5,963 bases of DNA from Mariprofundaceae bacterium (GTDB lineage: Bacteria; Pseudomonadota; Zetaproteobacteria; Mariprofundales; Mariprofundaceae). The stretch lies in NCBI GenBank assembly GCA_030950835.1, contig JAUZQU010000201.1, forward strand, positions 1 to 5,963. Reading direction: 5' to 3'. The position numbers and the translations under genes are program-made. This document shows, one piece after another, positions 1 to 5,222 of the stretch (the first letter of the stretch is position 1; the number at the start of each line of letters is the position of its first letter). The notes beneath the pieces are model-generated. The model saw only the letters and a list, made by a program, of their open reading frames with translations, did not search any database and was not told where the DNA came from.

Positions 1-515
1 AAGTTCGGAATCAAAATTGTATCATCATCAAAGATACCTTTATCAATACCACGATGGCAAGCATTACAATTGATGATGGATTTTACTTTAGGGTTAAACT
101 TCACATGTTTATCCTGCAATGTTTTGTGTTTACGTTTGATATAAGGCACTTCACTGATACGCAGCTCAATCTTTTCATCCGCCAACGAACGCATAATTTT
201 TCTCGAGCGTTTGTATAACGAACTATCCGCAGCATTGGTAACCAAGAAATCGCGAATTTCAAGACGATCTTCTTCATCCAACTCTGCGTTTTCACCAAAG
301 TGATCTTCAAGCTCATCGGGAAGCATCATTTTTTCCCAAGAGCGCGCAGGCAGTAAACCAGGCTGATAACCATAATGGCATTCAGCACAACCTTCATTGT
401 ACAAACCATTAGTCATGGGGTTGACACCTTTAAAACGAAAATCCGAAAAGAAATCCGCCGCATAAGCTGGTGCCGACAACAATAATACAACCATCAAACA
501 TAATAACTTTTTCAT
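1..515 (-). CDS. Dihaem cytochrome c, DHC family (3' end beyond window)
   Basis: A periplasmic electron-transfer protein with two covalently bound haems. The 171 visible residues begin with a signal peptide: MKK, a hydrophobic stretch at residues 4-15, and a likely cleavage after AYA near residue 19. Two CxxCH haem-attachment motifs follow, CAECH at 43-47 and CNACH at 150-154. Between them are family hallmarks: PGLLPARSW (52-60), DHFGENAELD (71-80), FLVTNAAD (90-97) and an RISE-PY-KRKH segment (119-130). H72 and H130 are candidate distal haem ligands. The acidic DDD and the I-x-I-P stretch near residue 170 resemble the usual C-terminus, so little should be missing past the left edge. The start is the ATG at 515-513; its ribosome site is weak (GGGT about 9 bases upstream). 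It lies 32 bases after the SHP gene, and DHC proteins are known electron donors to SHP. The family assignment rests on recalled motifs. Confidence 0.88.
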   Translation of the reverse strand, partial: MKKLLCLMVVLLLSAPAYAADFFSDFRFKGVNPMTNGLYNEGCAECHYGYQPGLLPARSWEKMMLPDELEDHFGENAELDEEDRLEIRDFLVTNAADSSLYKRSRKIMRSLADEKIELRISEVPYIKRKHKTLQDKHVKFNPKVKSIINCNACHRGIDKGIFDDDTILIPN

Positions 516-547
516 AAGTGCATACCCATTTTTCTACCCATGATTAT

Positions 548-985
548 TTATAAACCTTTAAAGAACATCAAGAAATCGCCTTTTTCTTGTGGCGTGCAGA
601 CACGACCATATGTCCACTTACAATTACGCTTAAACCATTTCTCTACTTTTTTCACTGTGCTATAACGTTTTTCCTGCTCGCCTGTTCTTTTATTGATGGA
701 AAAAGCAGTTAAGGTCATCGCGGCGATTTCTTTGCCCGTTTTTTTATGTTTACCCACGGTATTGGGCACAGCATTATGGCAAGTGGCACAGCTTCTATCT
801 TTCATCATCTCACCCTTTTTCTCAAAAGGAATGACTTGTGTCCACATCTCTTGACCTGCTTTTGCGCTAAAGTTACTTGCGCCTTGGCTTTTATAAGTCT
901 CAAGAAGCTCAGGAATCACATTGGCTTGCGCCAAAGCAGGGCTTAAACATAACATGGCTACTGCAATCATTGTTTTTTTCATCAT
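548..985 (-). CDS. SHP-type monohaem cytochrome c (DUF1924 family)
   Basis: A small exported class I-like cytochrome c related to the sphaeroides haem protein, known for a labile Asn haem ligand and for binding O2 and NO when reduced. The 145-residue product has a signal peptide (MMKK, hydrophobic 5-18, cleavage after AQA at 21). It carries one haem motif, CATCH (66-70), preceded by RS as in the family. TGKEIA (83-88), VEKWFKRNC (114-122), GRVCTP (127-132) and EKGD (134-137) match SHP closely. N121 corresponds to the Asn ligand, and C122 with C130 to the known disulfide. The loop between TGKEIA and VEKW is about nine residues longer than in Rhodobacter SHP as I recall it, and lacks the usual LAPS-NP motif. 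An open frame continues to 1030, but AAGGA at 991-995 sits 5 bases before the ATG at 985 and 8 before the ATG at 982, so one of these is the start. The gene lies between the membrane protein and the DHC cytochrome. Confidence 0.9.
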   Translation of the reverse strand: MMKKTMIAVAMLCLSPALAQANVIPELLETYKSQGASNFSAKAGQEMWTQVIPFEKKGEMMKDRSCATCHNAVPNTVGKHKKTGKEIAAMTLTAFSINKRTGEQEKRYSTVKKVEKWFKRNCKWTYGRVCTPQEKGDFLMFFKGL

Positions 986-990
986 CTTCA

Positions 991-995
991 TCCTT
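991..995 (-). promoter_or_regulatory. Ribosome binding site of the SHP gene
   Basis: AAGGA on the minus strand lies 5 bases before the ATG at 985-983 and 8 bases before the ATG at 982-980. It overlaps the upstream in-frame ATG at 991-989, which rules that one out. It therefore favours starts giving MMKKT or MKKT, which also produce a normal-length signal peptide. Confidence 0.6.
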
Positions 996-1023
996 TTTAG
1001 CTGTTTGATGTGTGGTTTGCTGT

Positions 1024-1656
1024 TTACCACGTTAAACCAATGGCAATGGTCATGGCTGCACCACCAAAAATGCCTGGTGTGGAGTGGTTTTCAGTTGGAT
1101 AACCAATACTAGGGTCATTATACTCATCTACCGCGCCTTTAACCGCCAAATAATAACCAATCGTACCTGCTAAACCAAGCAAGATATGTAGGTTATCTGG
1201 ATCGAGCAACCCATCTTCCAAGTGGAAATCGTCCCAATGGGCATAAAAACCTGTGGCAACTGCTGCCGCACCCAGCTGCCATGAAGCTTTGGCTGCTTTA
1301 AAATGGACGGTATTCAATAAATCAGGATCAAAATCTTCAGGCGCACTAATCCCTGCCACAGCGCCCATCGCCAGTGATGCCAAGCCTAAATACATATGAA
1401 TATTGTTTTCTGTAATCAAAGGTTGTTTAAATGCCGAATCAGGAATGTTAGGCACTACAATCAAGCTGCTTGGAGAAGCACTATTATCGGCTATGGGCTC
1501 ACTCATGGGTAGAAGTTCAATGTTTAAATTCAACTCTTGAAGCACTACATGTTGCTCGTTGCCCCATGCCTGTTGAGAGGCATCTTGAGCAAAAGCTGCT
1601 GTAGCACAAACAAGCAGTGCCAGCACCGCGATTACATGTTTTAGAATCATCCGCAT
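1024..1656 (-). CDS. Four-helix membrane protein with repeated His-Leu-Gly motifs, possible b-type electron carrier
   Basis: I do not recognise the family. The 210-residue product starts with a signal peptide or signal anchor (MRMILK, hydrophobic 8-22, AFA at 21-23). A polar, probably periplasmic segment follows (24-80), then four hydrophobic helices at about 86-104, 122-140, 156-174 and 195-209. Helices 1 and 3 start with the same pattern, IHMYLGLA and LHILLGLA. H118 and H191 lie just before helices 2 and 4, so the protein looks like a duplicated two-helix unit. Another distinctive segment is KASWQLGAAAVATGFYAHWDD. By topology H87 and H157 would face the periplasm, and H118 and H191 the cytoplasm, which suits haem b ligation. 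Its position 38 bases ahead of SHP and near DHC is where a b561-type partner is often found. The frame opens at 1668, but GGATGG upstream of the ATG at 1656 and the better signal peptide favour 1656. A non-haem structural role is possible. Confidence 0.72.
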   Translation of the reverse strand: MRMILKHVIAVLALLVCATAAFAQDASQQAWGNEQHVVLQELNLNIELLPMSEPIADNSASPSSLIVVPNIPDSAFKQPLITENNIHMYLGLASLAMGAVAGISAPEDFDPDLLNTVHFKAAKASWQLGAAAVATGFYAHWDDFHLEDGLLDPDNLHILLGLAGTIGYYLAVKGAVDEYNDPSIGYPTENHSTPGIFGGAAMTIAIGLTW

Positions 1657-1697
1657 AAACCATTCCATCCTACATTCATTTTCGCTTAATGTGCCGA

Positions 1698-1727
1698 AGT
1701 GTATCGCTTTTCCCTATACGTTGGCAA
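1698..1727 (-). promoter_or_regulatory. Candidate sigma-70 promoter for the cytochrome module
   Basis: On the minus strand, TTGCCA (1727-1722) matches the -35 consensus at 5 of 6 positions. TACACT (1703-1698) matches the -10 consensus at 4 of 6, with an 18-base spacer. Transcription would start near 1691, about 35 bases before the membrane-protein ATG. It lies in the only sizeable gap in the window (1657-1731). I saw no terminator hairpin there, so read-through from the upstream operon is also possible. This is pattern matching only. Confidence 0.3.
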
Positions 1728-1731
1728 AGGT

Positions 1732-2514
1732 TTATTTTATTTTGTGACTGATATCACTAGGCGTATGCACGCTTAAAAACCACTGTCCTTTTTTTGACAT
1801 TCTTAAGCGACCACGCACCAAAACCATATCACCACGACGCACTTTATCCCGCGCCTTAAAACCTTTCCTATACTTTCTCGGAATGCTGACTGCCAACTTG
1901 CCTATGTAAAACTTCCAACCTTTTTTATCGACTTTTTCCACCTTGCCACGCAGCAGGCGAAACTGCCCTAACATGCTGGTTTTGAGTTGTTTTGGGGTTA
2001 AGGTTTTCCAGCGTTTATGGCCCCACATACCTTTGTTTTCGGCAATCGCTTGTTGCTCCACATGCAGCAGCTTCTTCGCCGCTGCAATATTGGGTGTGAA
2101 GGTATAGACATGTGCCAAACCCAAACGCAACATTTCCGCATTCACCCATAAACCACCCCTTAAATAAACATGTGCCAAGGTGCGCTGGTATTTATCTTGC
2201 TTTTCGCGGTCAAAGGTGAGGCGGACTTGTTGGTTTGCAATCAAAGTGGTTAAGGCTATTTTGGCTTGTTTACCAAAAGGCTGGGCGGGGCTGGATCTAT
2301 GTCGGGTTTCAGGGGTATTCATACCCAATAAACGTACTTTTTCACCTTTTCGGGTGACAAAGGTATCACCATCAATCACCCGTTTGACAGTTACCCATCT
2401 GTCTTGGCTAACCCAAGATAAAGTGCCAGCTTGGGCACTTTGCAGGCTGAAAACAGCAAGAATAAGCCAAAACAGCAGAAAAATAGCCTTTTTTAGGTTG
2501 ATATGGTTGATCAT
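1732..2514 (-). CDS. Exported thermonuclease-family (SNase-like) nuclease with C-terminal OB-like domain
   Basis: A probable secreted or periplasmic Ca-dependent nuclease of 260 residues. The signal peptide has a basic start, a hydrophobic stretch at 10-24 and cleavage after AQA at 29. The SNase domain (about 40-168) shows VIDGDTF (46-52), VRLLGMNTPE (60-69), DKYQRTLAHVYL (107-118) and a GLAHVYTF stretch. By alignment with staphylococcal nuclease, D50, R61, E69 and R111 match Asp21, Arg35, Glu43 and Arg87. The position of calcium ligand Asp40 is N66. A basic C-terminal region (about 186-255) beginning RGKVEKVDKKGWKFYIG and containing VLVRGRL resembles a second OB-fold; I recall such extensions in other bacterial thermonucleases. 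Its ATG overlaps the pyrD stop in ATGA, so translation is probably coupled, and no strong ribosome site of its own is visible. The role is uncertain: nucleic acid scavenging or degradation outside the cytoplasm. Confidence 0.88.
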   Translation of the reverse strand: MINHINLKKAIFLLFWLILAVFSLQSAQAGTLSWVSQDRWVTVKRVIDGDTFVTRKGEKVRLLGMNTPETRHRSSPAQPFGKQAKIALTTLIANQQVRLTFDREKQDKYQRTLAHVYLRGGLWVNAEMLRLGLAHVYTFTPNIAAAKKLLHVEQQAIAENKGMWGHKRWKTLTPKQLKTSMLGQFRLLRGKVEKVDKKGWKFYIGKLAVSIPRKYRKGFKARDKVRRGDMVLVRGRLRMSKKGQWFLSVHTPSDISHKIK

Positions 2515-3440
2515 GCTGTTTTTAAGCTGCCCACCAAAGTTTGGTAGTCTGGCATATCATGGCTTTCAAGGTAGTCAGACAAAGCAGTCAATACTTTGGG
2601 GCATAATAAGGGGTCATAAAATAGACCTGTACCCAAACCCAAAGCTGTTGCGCCAGTGATAGCAAATTCAAGGGCATCTTGTGGTGTCGTCAAACCACCT
2701 TGCCCCAGAATAGGAATACCATGTTGCGCTGCCACTGTACGTGTTTGAAAGATTTTCCATAATGCTACAGGTTTGATGCAAGGCCCTGAAAGTCCGCCTG
2801 AAATATTACCAATCACAGGTGTACGTTGCTCTACATCCACAGCCATGCCCACCAAGGTGTTGATGACGGACAAGCCATCCGTGCCCGCTTCGATGCACAT
2901 ACGCGCTGTTTCAGCGATGTCTGCATTATTGGGTGAGAGCTTGGTAATCAAGGGTTTAGAAGTTCTAGAACGCATCGCTTCCACCACTTTGGCTGCCATG
3001 TGTGGGTCATTGCCAAAGTGTACGCCGCCTTCTTTGACATTGGGGCAGGAAATATTGATTTCAATCGCCGTTACAGGTGAATCATCAAACATCGCCGCCA
3101 CTTCGGCATATTCATCAAGGCTTGAACCATTGGCGTTTGCCCAAAATTGCGTCTCATGGTGTGGTAAATGCGGCAACACTTCATCAATGACGTAACGTGT
3201 GCCAGGATTTTGCAAACCAATCGCGTTCAACATGCCGGATGGTGTTTCGTATAAGCGATGTGGCGCGTTGCCCAAACGTGGCTCAAGCGTGGTTCCCTTT
3301 AAAATCACAGCCCCTACATCTTGGTTGGAGTAACCTTCGATGCGTGTATATTCTTCGCCAAAACCCACGCAACCCGAAAGTAGAACCAAGGGTGTTTGCA
3401 GCTTTAAACCTGCAAAATCAACACTTAAATCAACACTCAT
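2511..3440 (-). CDS. pyrD: Dihydroorotate dehydrogenase, class 1B catalytic subunit
   Basis: A cytosolic FMN enzyme that oxidises dihydroorotate to orotate in de novo pyrimidine synthesis. The 309 residues match the usual class 1B length. Visible motifs are LVLLSGCVGFG (18-28), LKGTTLEPRLGN (47-58), ETPSGMLNAIGLQNPG (65-80), NISCPNVKEGG (129-139), ITKLSPN (165-171), a GGLSGPCIKP phosphate-loop segment, and GQGGLTTPQDALEF. C132 is the catalytic base; cysteine there marks class 1 rather than the serine of class 2 membrane enzymes. There is no N-terminal membrane helix. Class 1B enzymes normally pair with PyrK, an Fe-S/FAD subunit that passes electrons to NAD; no pyrK lies in this window. The start overlaps the stop of the upstream dehydrogenase gene in ATGA, and the end overlaps the nuclease gene in the same way. 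A weak GAGG lies 10 bases upstream. Class 1B rather than 1A is inferred from overall sequence similarity. Confidence 0.95.
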   Translation of the reverse strand: MSVDLSVDFAGLKLQTPLVLLSGCVGFGEEYTRIEGYSNQDVGAVILKGTTLEPRLGNAPHRLYETPSGMLNAIGLQNPGTRYVIDEVLPHLPHHETQFWANANGSSLDEYAEVAAMFDDSPVTAIEINISCPNVKEGGVHFGNDPHMAAKVVEAMRSRTSKPLITKLSPNNADIAETARMCIEAGTDGLSVINTLVGMAVDVEQRTPVIGNISGGLSGPCIKPVALWKIFQTRTVAAQHGIPILGQGGLTTPQDALEFAITGATALGLGTGLFYDPLLCPKVLTALSDYLESHDMPDYQTLVGSLKTA

Positions 3441-4198
3441 GTGGCATCGGCCTCTGGTGCAATATAATTTTTTAAATCAGGCAATATATCGACTGCATTC
3501 AAACTTTGCCCACGTATATCTTGGCTTGCATCGGACAAAAGGTGTAAATAAGCAGGTGCAACTTGCACAGGTGCAGGCACATGTCTGCCATGCAATCCAG
3601 GGAAGGCTTTTTTGAATAATTCAGTGCGTGTTCGTCCAGGGTTTAAGGTATTGAAACGATAAGTTTTGTTTGGATTTTCTGCCTGCCACATCGCTGCCAC
3701 ATAAGGCATGGCACGTTTGGCTAGACCATAACCGTGCCAGTGTGCTTGATCTTCCTCCATCATGTCGCAACCTGTGAAGATAATCGAAGCAGCTTCTGCA
3801 CGTTTGAACAGGGGCATCATCATTTTAGTCAGCATATTGGGTGCGGTCAGGTGGATGTCCAACATCTTACGAAATGCCTCAGTTTCCACATGTACCATGG
3901 GTGTGCAGCGGGTCAAATCACCTGCGCAATGCACCAAACCATCCAAATGTGGGACTTGGTCTTTCAAGGCTAAAAACAACTTGCCATAATCTTCAAACTG
4001 CAACAAATCAAAGGGTACTGCCAAGGCACGCCCACCAAGCTCTTCTACTTTGCTTTGGGTCACTGCCAGCTCAGCTTCATTACGCCCAAGCAAGATGACA
4101 TTCGCTTGTTCTGCACCCAAAGCTGCAGCCACGGCCTGACCAATGCCATCGGATGCACCCGTCACCAAAATTGTCTTATCTTTTAAATGATATGTCAT
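3437..4198 (-). CDS. Short-chain dehydrogenase/reductase, YciK-like
   Basis: A 253-residue Rossmann-fold oxidoreductase resembling E. coli YciK, whose substrate is not established. The nucleotide-binding motif TGASDGIG is at 13-20. LLGRN (36-40) follows strand 2, and R39 hints at NADP(H). D64 after strand 3 and NPGRTRTELFKKAFP near the C-terminal side agree with YciK. The catalytic YxxxK is present (Y157, K161). Other conserved positions differ: the catalytic Ser, 13 residues before the Tyr, is C144; the helix-4 Asn is H116; and the NAG motif reads CAG (91-93). The enzyme may be active with altered chemistry or may have another role. An open frame runs back to 4345 inside coaD, but the ATG at 4198 has GAGGA 4 bases upstream and yields the family-typical N-terminus. 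The gene begins 7 bases after coaD and ends overlapping pyrD. No pathway link to its neighbours is evident. Confidence 0.9.
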   Translation of the reverse strand: MTYHLKDKTILVTGASDGIGQAVAAALGAEQANVILLGRNEAELAVTQSKVEELGGRALAVPFDLLQFEDYGKLFLALKDQVPHLDGLVHCAGDLTRCTPMVHVETEAFRKMLDIHLTAPNMLTKMMMPLFKRAEAASIIFTGCDMMEEDQAHWHGYGLAKRAMPYVAAMWQAENPNKTYRFNTLNPGRTRTELFKKAFPGLHGRHVPAPVQVAPAYLHLLSDASQDIRGQSLNAVDILPDLKNYIAPEADAT

Positions 4199-4202
4199 AA
4201 GT

Positions 4203-4207
4203 TCCTC
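4203..4207 (-). promoter_or_regulatory. Ribosome binding site of the dehydrogenase gene
   Basis: GAGGA on the minus strand ends 4 bases before the ATG at 4198-4196 and overlaps the coaD stop codon (4208-4206). It fixes the start of the YciK-like gene against the longer open frame that reaches back into coaD, and it suggests that ribosomes finishing coaD re-initiate here. Confidence 0.7.
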
Positions 4208-4676
4208 AGGGTAATAATGGGCGTACTGGCGCAGGCACCAACGCTTGCACATCACCACCCATACTTGATATTTCGCGGATAAAGCTGGATGAAACAAATG
4301 TATATTCTTCTCTTGCCATGACAAATACCGACTCAATATCCGCATCCAACTTACGGTTCATGGCGGCTAGTTGAAATTCATATTCGAAATCAGATGCGGC
4401 ACGTAAACCACGCAAAATGGCGATAGATTGATGTTTTTTGGCAATATTGACCAACAAACCATCAAAACTGATTGTTTTGATGCGTTTTTCATGGACAAAG
4501 GTTGCTTGCACCATCTCCAAACGCGTGGCGACATCAAACATCGGATTCTTTTTCGGATTATCTGCCACTGCCACAATGATTTCATCAAATAGTTTTAAAC
4601 CACGCTGTACCACATCCACATGACCGAGAGTGATGGGGTCAAATGTACCAGGATAAATCGCAGAACGATGGCTCAT
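4206..4676 (-). CDS. coaD: Phosphopantetheine adenylyltransferase
   Basis: Catalyses the penultimate step of coenzyme A synthesis, transferring the AMP moiety of ATP to 4'-phosphopantetheine to give dephospho-CoA in the cytoplasm. The 156 residues are close to the usual size of about 160. The nucleotidyltransferase signature is clear: YPGTFDPITLGH (8-19), with the T/HxGH element at T16-H19. Also present are the NPKKNPMF loop (40-47) with a substrate-contact lysine, ILRGLRAASDFEYEFQ (87-102) with R89 and R92, and SSSFIREI (129-136), corresponding to the ATP-binding ISSS-VRE region. The start ATG overlaps the rsmD stop in ATGA, a very common rsmD-coaD arrangement in bacteria. The stop codon lies within the ribosome site of the downstream dehydrogenase gene. 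No key residue appears to be missing. Confidence 0.97.
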   Translation of the reverse strand: MSHRSAIYPGTFDPITLGHVDVVQRGLKLFDEIIVAVADNPKKNPMFDVATRLEMVQATFVHEKRIKTISFDGLLVNIAKKHQSIAILRGLRAASDFEYEFQLAAMNRKLDADIESVFVMAREEYTFVSSSFIREISSMGGDVQALVPAPVRPLLP

Positions 4677-5206
4677 GTTGGGTCTGCTTTGGCGGCAAAG
4701 AAATAAAGTGTACTTTCACCATATTTACGTTGTTGAAAAGGCTGTTGTGTCCATGTTAATGATGTTTTACTGGCTTCTTCAATGATGAATGTGCGATAAG
4801 TGATGCCTGCTTGTGCCAACCATGGGGCAAGCTGCTCGGCAAAACCCTGTTGATAAGGTGCGTCTGCATAAATCACATCAAAATGACTGCTGGTTGCTTG
4901 AAAAACCTTGGGAATTGTACCCTGTGTAATCGTCCAGTTTTGTACTTGCCAAGCCTGTTCAATATCACGCATAGCAGCACAAGCTTGATGATTTTCTTCT
5001 ATGCTCTGCGCCTGGCTTGCGCCGCGTGATAATGCTTCCAAAGCCATCACGCCACTTCCCGAAAACAAGTCCAAAAAAGATAAACCATGCATATCACCCA
5101 ATATGTTAAACACCGCTTCACGCACCCGCGAAGAAGTAGGGCGCAAACCCCGAACATCAGGCACTTGCAACACCCTACCTCGCATTTTTCCCGCTGTAAT
5201 ACGCAT
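4673..5206 (-). CDS. rsmD: 16S rRNA (guanine(966)-N(2))-methyltransferase RsmD
   Basis: An S-adenosylmethionine-dependent enzyme that methylates G966 of 16S rRNA during small-subunit assembly. The 177 residues show the family N-terminus MRITAGKMRGR, then RPTSSRVREAVFNIL (22-36) and the SAM-binding motif LDLFSGSG (45-52), followed by LEALSRGA and acidic E70/E71 at the end of strand 2. The usual catalytic (D/N)PP(Y/F) reads DAPY at 115-118, so its first proline is alanine. The family match is otherwise good, so I expect activity. The frame opens one codon earlier at a TTG (5209), but the ATG at 5206 gives the family-typical N-terminus. No good ribosome site is visible, and the start lies 16 bases after the stop of the upstream signalling gene, so translation may depend on coupling. 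The gene ends overlapping coaD by 4 bases. Confidence 0.95.
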   Translation of the reverse strand: MRITAGKMRGRVLQVPDVRGLRPTSSRVREAVFNILGDMHGLSFLDLFSGSGVMALEALSRGASQAQSIEENHQACAAMRDIEQAWQVQNWTITQGTIPKVFQATSSHFDVIYADAPYQQGFAEQLAPWLAQAGITYRTFIIEEASKTSLTWTQQPFQQRKYGESTLYFFAAKADPT

Positions 5207-5222
5207 CAATCAGATGAAAGAA

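Noticed and set aside
101..316. Minus-strand open frame of 71 codons
   Set aside because: It is an alternative frame inside the DHC cytochrome gene, which carries both haem motifs in the correct frame.
986..1030. Longer start of the SHP gene at 1030 or 991
   Set aside because: It would place a charged stretch before the signal peptide, and the ribosome site AAGGA lies downstream of the 1030 start and overlaps the 991 start.
1669..1731. Possible terminator between the nuclease gene and the cytochrome module
   Set aside because: I found no convincing GC-rich hairpin followed by a T-run on the minus strand in this gap.
2180..2659. Plus-strand open frame of 159 codons
   Set aside because: It lies antisense across the nuclease gene and into pyrD, resembles no family and has no ribosome site that I can see. 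Both minus-strand genes beneath it have clear motifs.
2773..3195. Plus-strand open frame of 140 codons
   Set aside because: It is wholly antisense to pyrD, whose motifs are unmistakable, and shows no protein family features.
4199..4345. N-terminal extension of the YciK-like dehydrogenase to 4345
   Set aside because: It would overlap coaD by about 140 bases, adds residues unlike any SDR, and the ATG at 4198 has a good GAGGA ribosome site.
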